This document shows, one piece after another, positions 26,672 through 35,630 of a stretch of 64,000 bases of DNA. Position 1 is the first letter of the stretch, and the number at the start of each line of letters is the position of its first letter. The notes under the pieces are model-generated. The model worked only from the letters and a program-made list of their open reading frames with translations, searched no databases and was not told the origin of the DNA. The stretch is from CBETVX01 sp965539935 (GTDB lineage: Bacteria; Bacillota; Clostridia; Peptostreptococcales; Caminicellaceae), in assembly GCA_965539935.1 (NCBI GenBank), contig CBETVX010000001.1:1-64000 (forward strand), written 5' to 3'. The position numbers were made by a program, and so were the translations under genes.

Positions 26672-28105
26672 ATGGCAGGTAACATTAAAGTAGATAAAGT
26701 TATAGAAGAAATAATAAAACTGCCATACGATCAAAAACATAGAAAGAATAATATAGAGGAATCACAGAAGTTTCAAGATAAATGGGAACTAGTTATTAAA
26801 TACAATGGAAATATTGAAAAATTATGTACTCAATATGGAGCTTATATAAATAGACTAACCGATGGTTATGCCATATTAAATATTGAAGAAGAAAAAATCA
26901 TTCCCTTTTCTCAAAATGAAGAGGTTTTATATATTGAAAAACCTAGTAGGATTTTTAAGATAGACAAAAATATTTTTCACTATCTAAAGGACTCAATTAT
27001 TAGGGAAAATAGCATGATAGGAATAATTGACTCCGATATAGATTACTTTAACTCAAGATTTATTAATTCTGATGGAACCACAAAGATAATTAGTCTATGG
27101 GATCAGACAATGGAGGAAAAAAATTCCCATCAAGGAATGGAGACTAAATATGAAATGACTAATGAAAAAATAAATAATATGTTAAAACAATTAAATAAAT
27201 TAGATTTTTTGGAAAAATATTGTGATAGTAATCAGAGCACTAATAAATATATTTTAGTGAATTTAAGATCTAAAGGAGAAGATGGGGTTATAAGTACTAC
27301 CCAATATTTAGAAGCTTTAAAATATCTAATGGATAAAGCTAAAGAACATAATAGACCTATAATAATATATACATCCTATGAAATAGATGGTGGAGAAGAT
27401 AGCAGGAGAATTTTATTTAATGAAATAATTAGATATATAAATAATCACTCTAATATTGATGTGGTTATACCTCAAATAAATAGTTTCATGCCCCATCATA
27501 TAAAGGAAAAATTACAGGAAAAAGATATAAGTGAGATAGAACTAGAGATAGGTAATGGAGAAAGGGTAGTTACCTTAGAAATATGGAAAAATTACTTTGA
27601 TGATATAGATATTGAGTTAATTTCCCCTAAGGGAAATAGTACAGGAATAATAAAAAACATTCAGGAGTTCAGCAAAACAATAATTGGTGATATTGAGTGT
27701 TATATATATAAAAGAGGGCCCTTCGAGATTTCTAAGGACGAACAAGTAGATCTATTGATTATCCCTGAAAAAGAAACAGTTGATAAGGGAACATGGACAC
27801 TAAAACTATATCCAAATAGAATTGTAGATGGAAGTTTTGAAATATTATTATCTACTAAGCAAAGAGTTCATAAAAATACAAAACTATATAAGAAAAAAGA
27901 TATTAAAACCATTGAAGTAATGAAACCAAAGCCTCAAAACAATAACTTTAAACTTATAGGAGCTCTAGGATATAGATATACTCCCAATTATTATTCATAC
28001 AGAGGAAATAAAAGAATTACTATTTATACTACTAAATATCATCCTAGGGTAATGAATCCAGTATTTTTAGCATATATGCCTTCAATATATAATAGATACA
28101 GGTAA
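26672..28105 (+). CDS. Degenerate Csp-like S8-family pseudoprotease
   Basis: The product is 477 residues. Its layout recalls the clostridial Csp subtilases that act in spore germination: an N-terminal prodomain-like region, then GIIDSDIDYFNSRFINSDGT near residues 117-136, matching the catalytic-Asp block (Asp120) with the usual Gly changed. KYILVNLRSKGEDG near residue 191 matches the subtilase core strand, and the C-terminal GTWTLKLYPNRIVDGSFEI near 374-393 matches the Csp jelly-roll domain. The His block (HGTHVA) and Ser block (GTSxAAP) are absent, so it cannot be an active serine protease. It is shorter than usual (~560) through loss around those blocks. GGGAGG precedes ATG 26672. Confidence 0.65.
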   Translation: MAGNIKVDKVIEEIIKLPYDQKHRKNNIEESQKFQDKWELVIKYNGNIEKLCTQYGAYINRLTDGYAILNIEEEKIIPFSQNEEVLYIEKPSRIFKIDKNIFHYLKDSIIRENSMIGIIDSDIDYFNSRFINSDGTTKIISLWDQTMEEKNSHQGMETKYEMTNEKINNMLKQLNKLDFLEKYCDSNQSTNKYILVNLRSKGEDGVISTTQYLEALKYLMDKAKEHNRPIIIYTSYEIDGGEDSRRILFNEIIRYINNHSNIDVVIPQINSFMPHHIKEKLQEKDISEIELEIGNGERVVTLEIWKNYFDDIDIELISPKGNSTGIIKNIQEFSKTIIGDIECYIYKRGPFEISKDEQVDLLIIPEKETVDKGTWTLKLYPNRIVDGSFEILLSTKQRVHKNTKLYKKKDIKTIEVMKPKPQNNNFKLIGALGYRYTPNYYSYRGNKRITIYTTKYHPRVMNPVFLAYMPSIYNRYR

Positions 28106-28165
28106 TATATATTTATGATAATATATATGATAGAGAAATAAAAAATATAAAGAGGATGAACAACT

Positions 28166-29227
28166 ATGAAAAGAATAGATGAAAGAGATACTATGTTTGC
28201 TAGGGCAAATTATAAAAAAGGGACTGCTGAATATGAAGATTATTACTCACGAAATAAAGATAAAAAGAAAATAGATGATGAAATAAGGTCCCTTCCAAAT
28301 ATTTGTGGAGAGGGAACGGCTACATTTCATCCAATACATTCTCCAGTGGCTGATGCTGGTTTTAGATTTTTAGCGGATATTAGAAAATATGTGGATGGAG
28401 AAGTTAGTAATACTAAAGTAGATGTTAACCCCCAAGAGATTAGTAATAAAATAAAAAAATTCACTAAATATTTCGGAGCAGATTTAGTGGGCATAACAGA
28501 AATGAAAGAATATTTCTATTATAGCCATAGAGGAAGACATAGAGAAAACTATGGGGAAAAAGTGGCTAATCTCCATAAATACGGAATAGTATTTGCTGTG
28601 GAAATGGATCAAGATATGATTAATAGAGCCCCTCAATGTGAGGAGGTAATAGAAGTAGTAAAGGGATATGTTAATGCTGCTATAATAGGTATGTGGCTTA
28701 GCTATTATATTAGAGAACTGGGTTATGAAGCTAGGAATCATATGGATGGAAACTATTTAGTGGTGGCTCCTCTAGTGGCACAATCAGCAGGATTAGGAGA
28801 AATAGGAAGAAAAGGAATACTAGTTACAAAAAAATATGGGTCTAGGGTAAGGTTAGGTGTTGTAACAACTAATATGCCTTTAATTCCCGATGAACCAGAT
28901 GAATTTGGAGTGAAGGAATTTTGTACTATCTGCGAGAAGTGTGTGAAAACTTGTCCAGGTAAGGCTATACCTGAAGGCGACCCTCAAGAGATAGATGGGG
29001 TTAAGAGGTGGCAAATAAAACAAGAAAAATGTTATGAAATGTGGAGAAGGCTAGGAACCGATTGTGGAGTATGTCTTTCTGTATGTCCCTTTAGTCAAAA
29101 AATACCTGAAGATTTGATAAACAAAATGAAGGGTTCTAAAGAAATTATGGAAGAAATAATAAAAGGTCATGAAGAAAAGTATGGAATAAGACCCTATATC
29201 AGACAACCCTTAGATTTATTAAAGTAA
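28166..29227 (+). CDS. Reductive-dehalogenase-like / QueG-like cobalamin and Fe-S protein
   Basis: The product is 353 residues. The C-terminal half has two [4Fe-4S] motifs, CTICEKCVKTCPGKAIPEG near residues 252-270 and CGVCLSVCPF near 305-314, with an extra Cys in EKCYEMW. Between residues 85 and 245 it resembles the flavin/B12-binding fold shared by reductive dehalogenases and epoxyqueuosine reductase, for example LGEIGRKGILVTKKYGSRVRLG. There is no Tat signal and no membrane-anchor gene beside it, so it is probably cytosolic and not a classical respiratory dehalogenase. The substrate is unknown. It is placed 60 bases after the pseudoprotease and may be co-transcribed with it. A terminator follows. 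Confidence 0.7.
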   Translation: MKRIDERDTMFARANYKKGTAEYEDYYSRNKDKKKIDDEIRSLPNICGEGTATFHPIHSPVADAGFRFLADIRKYVDGEVSNTKVDVNPQEISNKIKKFTKYFGADLVGITEMKEYFYYSHRGRHRENYGEKVANLHKYGIVFAVEMDQDMINRAPQCEEVIEVVKGYVNAAIIGMWLSYYIRELGYEARNHMDGNYLVVAPLVAQSAGLGEIGRKGILVTKKYGSRVRLGVVTTNMPLIPDEPDEFGVKEFCTICEKCVKTCPGKAIPEGDPQEIDGVKRWQIKQEKCYEMWRRLGTDCGVCLSVCPFSQKIPEDLINKMKGSKEIMEEIIKGHEEKYGIRPYIRQPLDLLK

Positions 29228-29249
29228 ATAGGACCTTTCTAATTATAAG

Positions 29250-29277
29250 CCTAAAGACAAATTCTTTAGGTTTTTTT
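29250..29277 (+). terminator. Intrinsic terminator of the dehalogenase-like gene
   Basis: Stem CCTAAAG/CTTTAGG with a seven-base loop, then TTTTTTT. Confidence 0.85.
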
Positions 29278-29480
29278 ATAATCGTAATAAATCTAAGACT
29301 AGCATGTATAGTGAAAATTAATACTTAGTTTTGTTCTCAAAAATAATTAAAAGAATATATATAATATAAATAAATCACAAATAAATATCAGAAAATTTAT
29401 GCAACTAGAAGGAAGGGCATATAACTATATAGAATAGATAAAATATTTAGAGGAATGCAAATAAAACTAGGGGGTTTAGT

Positions 29481-30704
29481 ATGAAGGATGTATTACATCT
29501 CAGAGACTTCATAGATGTTGACATGCTACAAGAAATACAGGATAAATTTGCCGATGCCACAGGACTCGCGGCGGTAACTGTTGACTATAGAGGAGAACCT
29601 ATAACAAGATATAGCAATTTCTCAAGGTTTTGTAGGCTTATTAGAAAGGACAAAAAATGTAAAGAAGCATGTTATCAGTCCGACGCCCATGGAGGACTAG
29701 AAGCAGCTAGGGCAGGCAAACCATATATATACAAATGTCACGCAGGTCTAGTTGACTTTGCTATACCTATTATAGTTAAAGGCTATTATATGGGATCTAT
29801 AATGTCAGGACAAGCCAAAATTGAGAGGGAAAAGGAGGCACTTTTAGAAAACGTTTTTTCTAGTGTGCCTGGTTGGAGAAATGAAAGGGAAATAATTGAA
29901 GCCTATAACGAAATAGATATTATACCCTATGATAAAGTTGTGGCTGCTGCCCATATGATGTTTATTATTTCTAATTACATAGTTGAAAAAGAAGTAGTAA
30001 CCTTAGTACAAGAAGAGCTAAACAAAAAAAATATAAAACTTATGGAAGAAATGAAAGCCAGATCAGAACTAGAAAAGGCATTGATGAACTCAGAATTTAA
30101 AGCTTTGCAAGCCCAAATCAATCCCCATTTTTTATTTAATGTTTTAAATACTATAGGACGATTGGCACTCATCGAAAATGCCGACAGAACTCAAGAAATG
30201 ATTTATAATCTAGCAGAAATGTTAAGATATACATTAAAAAGAGATACTAATAGGAAGGTGCATTTAGAAGAAGAAATTAATCATATAGAAAGGTATTTAA
30301 AAATACAATCTATAAGACTAGGAAAAAGATTAAAATACAGCATTAAGATACCAGAGGATATGCAAAAAATAAAAATTCCATTTATGACAATACAGCCATT
30401 AGTTGAAAATTCTATAAAACATGGAATAGAACCAAAGGAGGAGGGGGGAAGTGTTACGATAAGTGGATACTCAATAGGAAAGGATGTTATAATTAATATT
30501 TTCGATGATGGTGTTGGAATTCCAGAAGGAAAATTAAACAGCATACTTCAAGGGAAGAAGAATCTTGATAATGATAAATCTATAGGAATAGGTATTAATA
30601 ACGTAAATAAAAGACTAGTCTATTGTTTCGGAAGTAATTATGGAGTAAAAATAAGTAGCAATAAGGATGGTACGTCGGTTAATATTCTCTTACCAAAGGA
30701 GTAA
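29481..30704 (+). CDS. PocR-domain sensor histidine kinase (LytS/YesM type)
   Basis: The product is 407 residues and has no membrane segment. Residues 1-165 form a PocR sensory domain, with Cys-containing SNFSRFCRLIRKDKKCKEAC and KCHAGLVDFAIPI typical of that domain. A coiled-coil linker (about 170-205) leads to a His_kinase domain with the phosphoacceptor His216 in QINPHFLFN. A HATPase domain follows (VENSIKHG, DDGVGIP, GIGINNVNKRL). PocR domains are associated with 1,2-propanediol and related catabolic operons, so this is the likely cytosolic substrate sensor of the adjacent microcompartment locus. GGGGGTT precedes the ATG. The response regulator follows 21 bases later. Confidence 0.88.
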   Translation: MKDVLHLRDFIDVDMLQEIQDKFADATGLAAVTVDYRGEPITRYSNFSRFCRLIRKDKKCKEACYQSDAHGGLEAARAGKPYIYKCHAGLVDFAIPIIVKGYYMGSIMSGQAKIEREKEALLENVFSSVPGWRNEREIIEAYNEIDIIPYDKVVAAAHMMFIISNYIVEKEVVTLVQEELNKKNIKLMEEMKARSELEKALMNSEFKALQAQINPHFLFNVLNTIGRLALIENADRTQEMIYNLAEMLRYTLKRDTNRKVHLEEEINHIERYLKIQSIRLGKRLKYSIKIPEDMQKIKIPFMTIQPLVENSIKHGIEPKEEGGSVTISGYSIGKDVIINIFDDGVGIPEGKLNSILQGKKNLDNDKSIGIGINNVNKRLVYCFGSNYGVKISSNKDGTSVNILLPKE

Positions 30705-30725
30705 AAAAAATAGGGGTGTTCTTTT

Positions 30726-31832
30726 ATGTTAAAAATACTTTTGGCTGATGATGAACATTTAGAAAGAGAAGCACTCAAAATAATCATAAATAGAAATATA
30801 AAAGAAGCTCTGATAGTAGGTGAAGCAGAGAACTCTAAAAGAGCAATTGAATTATGTGAGGAGTTAAAACCAGATATAGTATTTATGGATATAAAAATGC
30901 CAGGAATAGATGGGATAGAGGCAAGTAAAATAATAAAAGAAAAAAATAATGATATAGTAATAATTGTACTTACAGCATATAATGATTTTGAATTTGCCCA
31001 TAGATCTATAAAGGCCCATGTGGATGACTATATATTAAAACCAGCACGGCCTGAAGTGATTATAAACTGTATTAATAAACATATAAAAAGAATAGAGAAA
31101 GAAAGAAATTATTTTGAGGAATTAGTAAATAAATTAGTTAAAGAAATTGAAAGAATGCATTATAGCAACTCAAAAAAAGCCTTAGAAAATATAATTATGA
31201 ACTTAAAGGATTATTGTGGAAAAAATAATATGTTATTTATTAAGAAAGGAATAGAGCTAGCCAATATAATTATGTTTACAGCTTCTAATATGGATTTAGA
31301 AATTGAAGATACTATTGTAAATAAATTAAATAACAGTGATTTAATTAACTCTCTAGATTACTGTTATTATCTTGAGAATGAATTATATAACTTATTAGAT
31401 AATATATTTGATGTAATAATAAAGGAAAAGCCCCAAGGAATAAATGAATTAGACGCAGTGTTAAACTACATAGAAAAATATTTTAAAAAGGGAATTAGTC
31501 TTGAGGAAGTTGCCAATTATGCAAATTTAAGTGTGCATTATCTAAGCAAACTGTTCAAAAAGGAAGTAGGAATTAATTTTGTTAATTATGTAACTGAAAG
31601 AAAAATTGAAGAAGCTAAAAAATTATTGGAGATGACAGATATTCCTATACTGAATATATCCTTAGAACTATCCTTTAAAGAGCAAAATTATTTTAGCAAA
31701 GTATTTAAAAAATTGGTGGGAATGACTCCTACCCAATATAGAGATAAAAAAAGGAGAGAAAAGGAGAAGAAAATAAAAAATAATTTAATGACAAGAAATA
31801 CAATCCTCTTAAATGGAAAGTGGTATATATGA
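30726..31832 (+). CDS. AraC-type response regulator of the Pdu two-component system
   Basis: The product is 368 residues. The receiver domain (1-120) has the acidic pocket DDE near residues 8-10, phosphoacceptor Asp55 in FMDIKMPG and conserved Lys in YILKPARP. A helical middle region of ~120 residues separates it from a C-terminal AraC double helix-turn-helix (about 240-340), ending with the family signature FSKVFKKLVGMTPTQYRD. It pairs with the PocR-domain kinase just upstream. A terminator and then the shell operon follow, so it is the obvious activator of that operon. Candidate binding repeats are at 31903-31937. Confidence 0.9.
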   Translation: MLKILLADDEHLEREALKIIINRNIKEALIVGEAENSKRAIELCEELKPDIVFMDIKMPGIDGIEASKIIKEKNNDIVIIVLTAYNDFEFAHRSIKAHVDDYILKPARPEVIINCINKHIKRIEKERNYFEELVNKLVKEIERMHYSNSKKALENIIMNLKDYCGKNNMLFIKKGIELANIIMFTASNMDLEIEDTIVNKLNNSDLINSLDYCYYLENELYNLLDNIFDVIIKEKPQGINELDAVLNYIEKYFKKGISLEEVANYANLSVHYLSKLFKKEVGINFVNYVTERKIEEAKKLLEMTDIPILNISLELSFKEQNYFSKVFKKLVGMTPTQYRDKKRREKEKKIKNNLMTRNTILLNGKWYI

Positions 31833-31849
31833 TATAAATTTTAAATCAG

Positions 31850-31878
31850 CAGTTATCAATATTGATAACTGTTTTTTT
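31850..31878 (+). terminator. Terminator between the regulator genes and the Pdu operon
   Basis: A perfect 11-bp stem CAGTTATCAAT/ATTGATAACTG is followed by seven T residues. It separates transcription of the two-component genes from the microcompartment operon. Confidence 0.85.
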
Positions 31879-31902
31879 CTGCTAAATTTAAGTATTTAAC
31901 AA

Positions 31903-31955
31903 AAAAGTATCAAAAGAGAACAAAAAATTATCATAAAAAAAATTATGGGTATAAT
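31903..31955 (+). promoter_or_regulatory. Candidate promoter and operator of the Pdu microcompartment operon
   Basis: A TATAAT at 31950-31955 has no consensus -35. Two direct repeats, AAAAGTATCAAAAG (31903-31916) and AAAATTATCATAAA (31924-31937), are offset by 21 bp, about two helical turns. The proximal one covers the position of the -35 box. That geometry is typical of AraC-family activator sites. A related AAATATCAGAAAA lies at 29383-29395 before the kinase gene. The region is AT-rich, so chance similarity is possible. Confidence 0.5.
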
Positions 31956-32120
31956 TTAGCGCTGCAAAGGAACGAATTTTCTAAAAAATGCAACAAATAA
32001 GTATATTTATAAGACAAGTTAGTGTCAAGGTTAATTAATATAATAATAGAATTTCTAAAATAAGATTTATATAGAAGTAAATCTGCACTAAAAAATTTTA
32101 TTAATGAGGAGGTTTTTCTT

Positions 32121-32399
32121 ATGACGAAGGAAGCATTAGGGATGGTTGAAACTAAGGGGCTAGTTGGATCAATTGAAGCAGCAGATGCTATGGTAAAGGC
32201 TGCAAACGTTACATTAATTGGTTATGAAAAAATAGGTTCAGGATTAGTTACAGTAATGGTAAGGGGAGATGTTGGAGCAGTAAAGGCTGCAACAGACGCT
32301 GGAGCAGCAGCTGCTGATAAAGTTGGAGAAGTAATTTCTGTTCATGTAATCCCAAGACCTCATACTGACGTAGAGAAAATACTACCTAAAGGTGAATAG
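32121..32399 (+). CDS. pduA: Microcompartment hexameric shell protein PduA
   Basis: The product is 92 residues, a single BMC domain. It opens EALGMVETKGLVGSIEAADAM and contains the pore-loop region YEKIGSGLVTVMVRGDVGAVK, where the KIGSG pore motif matches canonical PduA. The hexamer tiles the shell facets and lets 1,2-propanediol through. It is the first gene of the 17-gene operon, with GAGGAGG upstream of ATG 32121. It is ~80% identical by eye to the second copy (pduJ) at 39034-39321, where the pore motif is KIGHG. Confidence 0.95.
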   Translation: MTKEALGMVETKGLVGSIEAADAMVKAANVTLIGYEKIGSGLVTVMVRGDVGAVKAATDAGAAAADKVGEVISVHVIPRPHTDVEKILPKGE

Positions 32400-32444
32400 T
32401 AGTAAATGATTATTTATTTTTAAAATCTATGGAGGTGTATAGAA

Positions 32445-33236
32445 GTGAAAGAACAATTGATAGAGAAGATTATGGAAGAAGTAATGAAAAAAGTTGACGA
32501 ACCTAAAGAGGAGGTTAAAACAGAGGTGAAGGCCGAAAAGAAAAGTTGTGGACTTACTGAATTTGTAGGTACGGCAATTGGTGAGACCATCGGATTAGTA
32601 ATAGCAAACGTAGATACTAGTCTCCATGAAGCCATGAAATTAGATAAAAAATACAGGTCTATTGGTATAGTAGGTGCCCGTACAGGAGCAGGGCCTCAGA
32701 TATTTGCAGCCGATGAAGCTGTTAAAGCCACAAACACTGAAATTATTTCTATTGAACTACCTAGAGATACACAAGGCGGAGCAGGACATGGGTCATTAAT
32801 TATATTTGGTGCAGAGGATGTGTCAGATGCTAGGAGAGCTGTAGAGGTTACTTTAAAGGAATTAGATAGAACCTTTGGTGATGTATATGGAAACGATTCA
32901 GGACATTTAGAGTTTCAATATACTGCTAGAGCAAGTTATGCATTAGAGAAGGCCTTTGGAGCCACATTAGGTAAGGCCTTTGGAATAACAGTTGGTGCTC
33001 CAGCAGCAATAGGCGTACTTATGGCTGATACTGCAATAAAGGCAGCCAATGTTGAAGTAGTAGGATATGCTTCACCTGGTAACGGCGGAACTAGCTATTC
33101 AAACGAAGTTATCTTATTTGTTAGTGGAGATTCTGGTGCAGTTAGACAATCAATAATAGCAGCTAGGGAAGTAGGATTAAAGCTACTAGAGACTATGGGT
33201 GGAGAGGCTCCTTCATCAACAGTTCCATATATTTAA
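32445..33236 (+). CDS. pduB: Microcompartment trimeric shell protein PduB
   Basis: The product is 263 residues with two tandem BMC domains (about 45-150 and 150-255), as in PduB trimers. The N-terminal extension EQLIEKIMEEVMKKV is an amphipathic helix resembling a cargo-encapsulation peptide, and PduB's N-terminus is known to tie cargo to the shell. VGAPAAIGVLMADTAIKAA marks the second domain. GTG 32445 follows GGAGGTG. It lies between pduA and pduC. Confidence 0.94.
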   Translation: MKEQLIEKIMEEVMKKVDEPKEEVKTEVKAEKKSCGLTEFVGTAIGETIGLVIANVDTSLHEAMKLDKKYRSIGIVGARTGAGPQIFAADEAVKATNTEIISIELPRDTQGGAGHGSLIIFGAEDVSDARRAVEVTLKELDRTFGDVYGNDSGHLEFQYTARASYALEKAFGATLGKAFGITVGAPAAIGVLMADTAIKAANVEVVGYASPGNGGTSYSNEVILFVSGDSGAVRQSIIAAREVGLKLLETMGGEAPSSTVPYI

Positions 33237-33267
33237 TGGATTTAGTTAAATAAAGGAGGGAAAAGAT

Positions 33268-34932
33268 ATGAAATCTAAACGTTTTGAAATTTTGGCAAAG
33301 CGTCCTGTAAACCAAGATGGATTTGTTGCCGAATGGCCAGAAGTTGGTTTAATAGCAATGAACAGTCCACAGGACCCAACTCCAAGTATTAAAGTTGTAA
33401 ATGGTAAAGTAGTGGAATTAGACGGAAAGAAAAGAGAAGATTTCGATATGATAGATAGATTCATAGCTGATTATGCAATCAATATAGAAAAGGCAGAAGA
33501 AGTTATGGCTATGGATTCTAAAGAGCTTGCTAAAATGCTTGTTGATGTTAATATTCCCCGTGAAAAGATTGTAAAACTTACGACAGCTATGACCCCAGCA
33601 AAAATTGTTGAAGTAGTTGGGATAATGAATGTAGTTGAAATGATGATGGCACTTCAAAAGATGAGGGCTAGGAAGACTCCATCTAATCAATGCCACGTTA
33701 CAAATGTAAAGGATAATCCAGTACAGATAGCCGCAGATGCAGCAGAAGCTGCCATCAGAGGTTTTGATGAACAAGAAACCACAGTAGGTATTGTTAGATA
33801 CGCTCCATTTAATGCACTATCTATATTAATAGGAGCTCAAGTGGGACGAGGTGGAATACTTACTCAATGTGCCATAGAAGAGGCAACAGAGTTATTACTT
33901 GGAATGAGAGGATTAACCAGTTATGCTGAGACAGTATCAGTATATGGTACTGAAAATGTATTTGTTGATGGTGATGACACTCCATGGTCAAAGGCTTTCT
34001 TGGCTTCTGCCTATGCTTCTAGAGGTCTAAAAATGAGATTTACATCGGGTACAGGTTCAGAGGTACAGATGGGTTATGCAGAGGGAAAATCAATGCTTTA
34101 TCTTGAAGCAAGATGTATCTATATTACTAAGGGTGCAGGAGTTCAAGGACTACAAAATGGTTCAATTAGTTGTATAGGAGTACCCGGTGCTGTACCATCT
34201 GGAATTAGAGCTGTACTTGCGGAAAACCTTATCACAACTATGCTTGATATGGAAGTGGCTTCAGGTAATGACCAGACCTTCTCACATTCCGATATGAGAA
34301 GAACAGCTAGATTACTTATGCAGATGCTTCCAGGAACAGACTTTATTTGTTCTGGATATAGCGCTGTTCCCAATTATGATAATATGTTTGCCGGTTCAAA
34401 TGTTGATGCAGAGGACTTTGACGATTGGAATGTTATACAAAGAGATTTGAAGATAGATGGCGGACTAAGACCTGTATCAGAGGAAGAAGTTATAGCAATT
34501 AGAAATAAAGCAGCTAAGGTTTTACAGGTAGTATTTGAAGAACTTGGATTACCTACAATCACAGATGAAGAAGTAGAGGCTGCAACATATGCCCATGGTA
34601 GTAAGGATATGCCCGATAGAAATGTAGTTGAAGACTTAAAGGCAGCAGAGGAAATGATGAAAAAAGGAATAACAGGGATAGATATTGTTAAAGCATTAAG
34701 CAAGCATGGATATGAAGATGTGGCAGAAAGGGTACTTAACATGCTTAAACAAAGGGTTTCAGGAGACTATCTACATACTTCAGCAATAATAGATGAAGAT
34801 TTCAATGTTATAAGTGCTGTAAACAACTGTAATGATTATATGGGACCGGGGACTGGATATATAATGAGCGAAGAAAGATGGAAAGAGATTAAGGATATCC
34901 CTACGGCTATAAAACCTGAAGATATTAAGTAA
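33268..34932 (+). CDS. pduC: Propanediol dehydratase large subunit PduC
   Basis: The product is 554 residues, the standard length for the alpha subunit of B12-dependent diol dehydratase, which converts 1,2-propanediol to propionaldehyde through a radical mechanism. It begins SKRFEILAKRPVNQDGFV, highly characteristic of diol/glycerol dehydratases, and contains SGTGSEVQMGYAEGKSMLYL and the QNGSISCIGVPGAVPSGIRA block of the substrate/cofactor barrel. The medium and small subunits follow directly. From sequence alone glycerol as an alternative substrate cannot be excluded. AAAGGAGGG precedes the ATG. Confidence 0.96.
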   Translation: MKSKRFEILAKRPVNQDGFVAEWPEVGLIAMNSPQDPTPSIKVVNGKVVELDGKKREDFDMIDRFIADYAINIEKAEEVMAMDSKELAKMLVDVNIPREKIVKLTTAMTPAKIVEVVGIMNVVEMMMALQKMRARKTPSNQCHVTNVKDNPVQIAADAAEAAIRGFDEQETTVGIVRYAPFNALSILIGAQVGRGGILTQCAIEEATELLLGMRGLTSYAETVSVYGTENVFVDGDDTPWSKAFLASAYASRGLKMRFTSGTGSEVQMGYAEGKSMLYLEARCIYITKGAGVQGLQNGSISCIGVPGAVPSGIRAVLAENLITTMLDMEVASGNDQTFSHSDMRRTARLLMQMLPGTDFICSGYSAVPNYDNMFAGSNVDAEDFDDWNVIQRDLKIDGGLRPVSEEEVIAIRNKAAKVLQVVFEELGLPTITDEEVEAATYAHGSKDMPDRNVVEDLKAAEEMMKKGITGIDIVKALSKHGYEDVAERVLNMLKQRVSGDYLHTSAIIDEDFNVISAVNNCNDYMGPGTGYIMSEERWKEIKDIPTAIKPEDIK

Positions 34933-34958
34933 AAAGATTAAGAAAGGGGTGTGAAATA

Positions 34959-35615
34959 ATGGCTATTAATGAAAAAATAATAAGACAAATAATTGAGGAA
35001 GTCCTTGAAGACTTTAACCTTAATAATATGGAAGAAAAAGTAGAGGATAATAAGCCTGTGGCAATAGAGGGAATGGATCTTAAAGAAAAGGGTACGGCCC
35101 TAAAAGGAAATAGAAGAGATGAAGTGGTCATCGGTATAGCTCCAGCCTTTGGAATATATCAAACAAAGACGATAGTTAATATACCCCATGAGAATGTCTT
35201 AAGAGAACTAATAGCGGGGATAGAAGAAGAAGGATTAAAGGCAAGGGTCATTAGAGTAAAGAGAACTTCAGATGTTGCCTTCATTGCCCATGATGCTGCT
35301 AAATTAAGTGGCTCAGGTATAGGAATTGGGGTTCAATCAAAGGGAACCACAGTAATTCATCAAAAAGACTTACAACCACTAAATAATCTTGAATTATTCC
35401 CTCAGGCTCCACTATTAAATGAAGATACCTTTAGAGCAATTGGTAAGAATGCTGCAAAATATGCTAAAGGGGAGTCTCCAAATCCCGTACCTACTAAAAA
35501 TGACCAAATGGCAAGACCTAAATTCCAAGCAAAGGCAGCCCTATTACACATTAAGGAGACGGAACATGTTGCACATGGAAGTAAGCCACTTGAACTAGAA
35601 GTAAGTTTTTATTAA
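34959..35615 (+). CDS. pduD: Propanediol dehydratase medium subunit PduD
   Basis: The product is 218 residues. The first ~20 residues (INEKIIRQIIEEVLEDF) form an amphipathic helix, the known encapsulation peptide position of PduD, followed by a short linker. The body contains DEVVIGIAPAFG and the cobalamin-contacting GSGIGIGVQSKGTTVIHQ block. It forms the alpha2-beta2-gamma2 enzyme with PduC and PduE. GAAAGGGG lies upstream of ATG 34959. pduE begins 15 bases after its stop. Confidence 0.95.
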   Translation: MAINEKIIRQIIEEVLEDFNLNNMEEKVEDNKPVAIEGMDLKEKGTALKGNRRDEVVIGIAPAFGIYQTKTIVNIPHENVLRELIAGIEEEGLKARVIRVKRTSDVAFIAHDAAKLSGSGIGIGVQSKGTTVIHQKDLQPLNNLELFPQAPLLNEDTFRAIGKNAAKYAKGESPNPVPTKNDQMARPKFQAKAALLHIKETEHVAHGSKPLELEVSFY

Positions 35616-35630
35616 ATGGAGGTGACTTTG

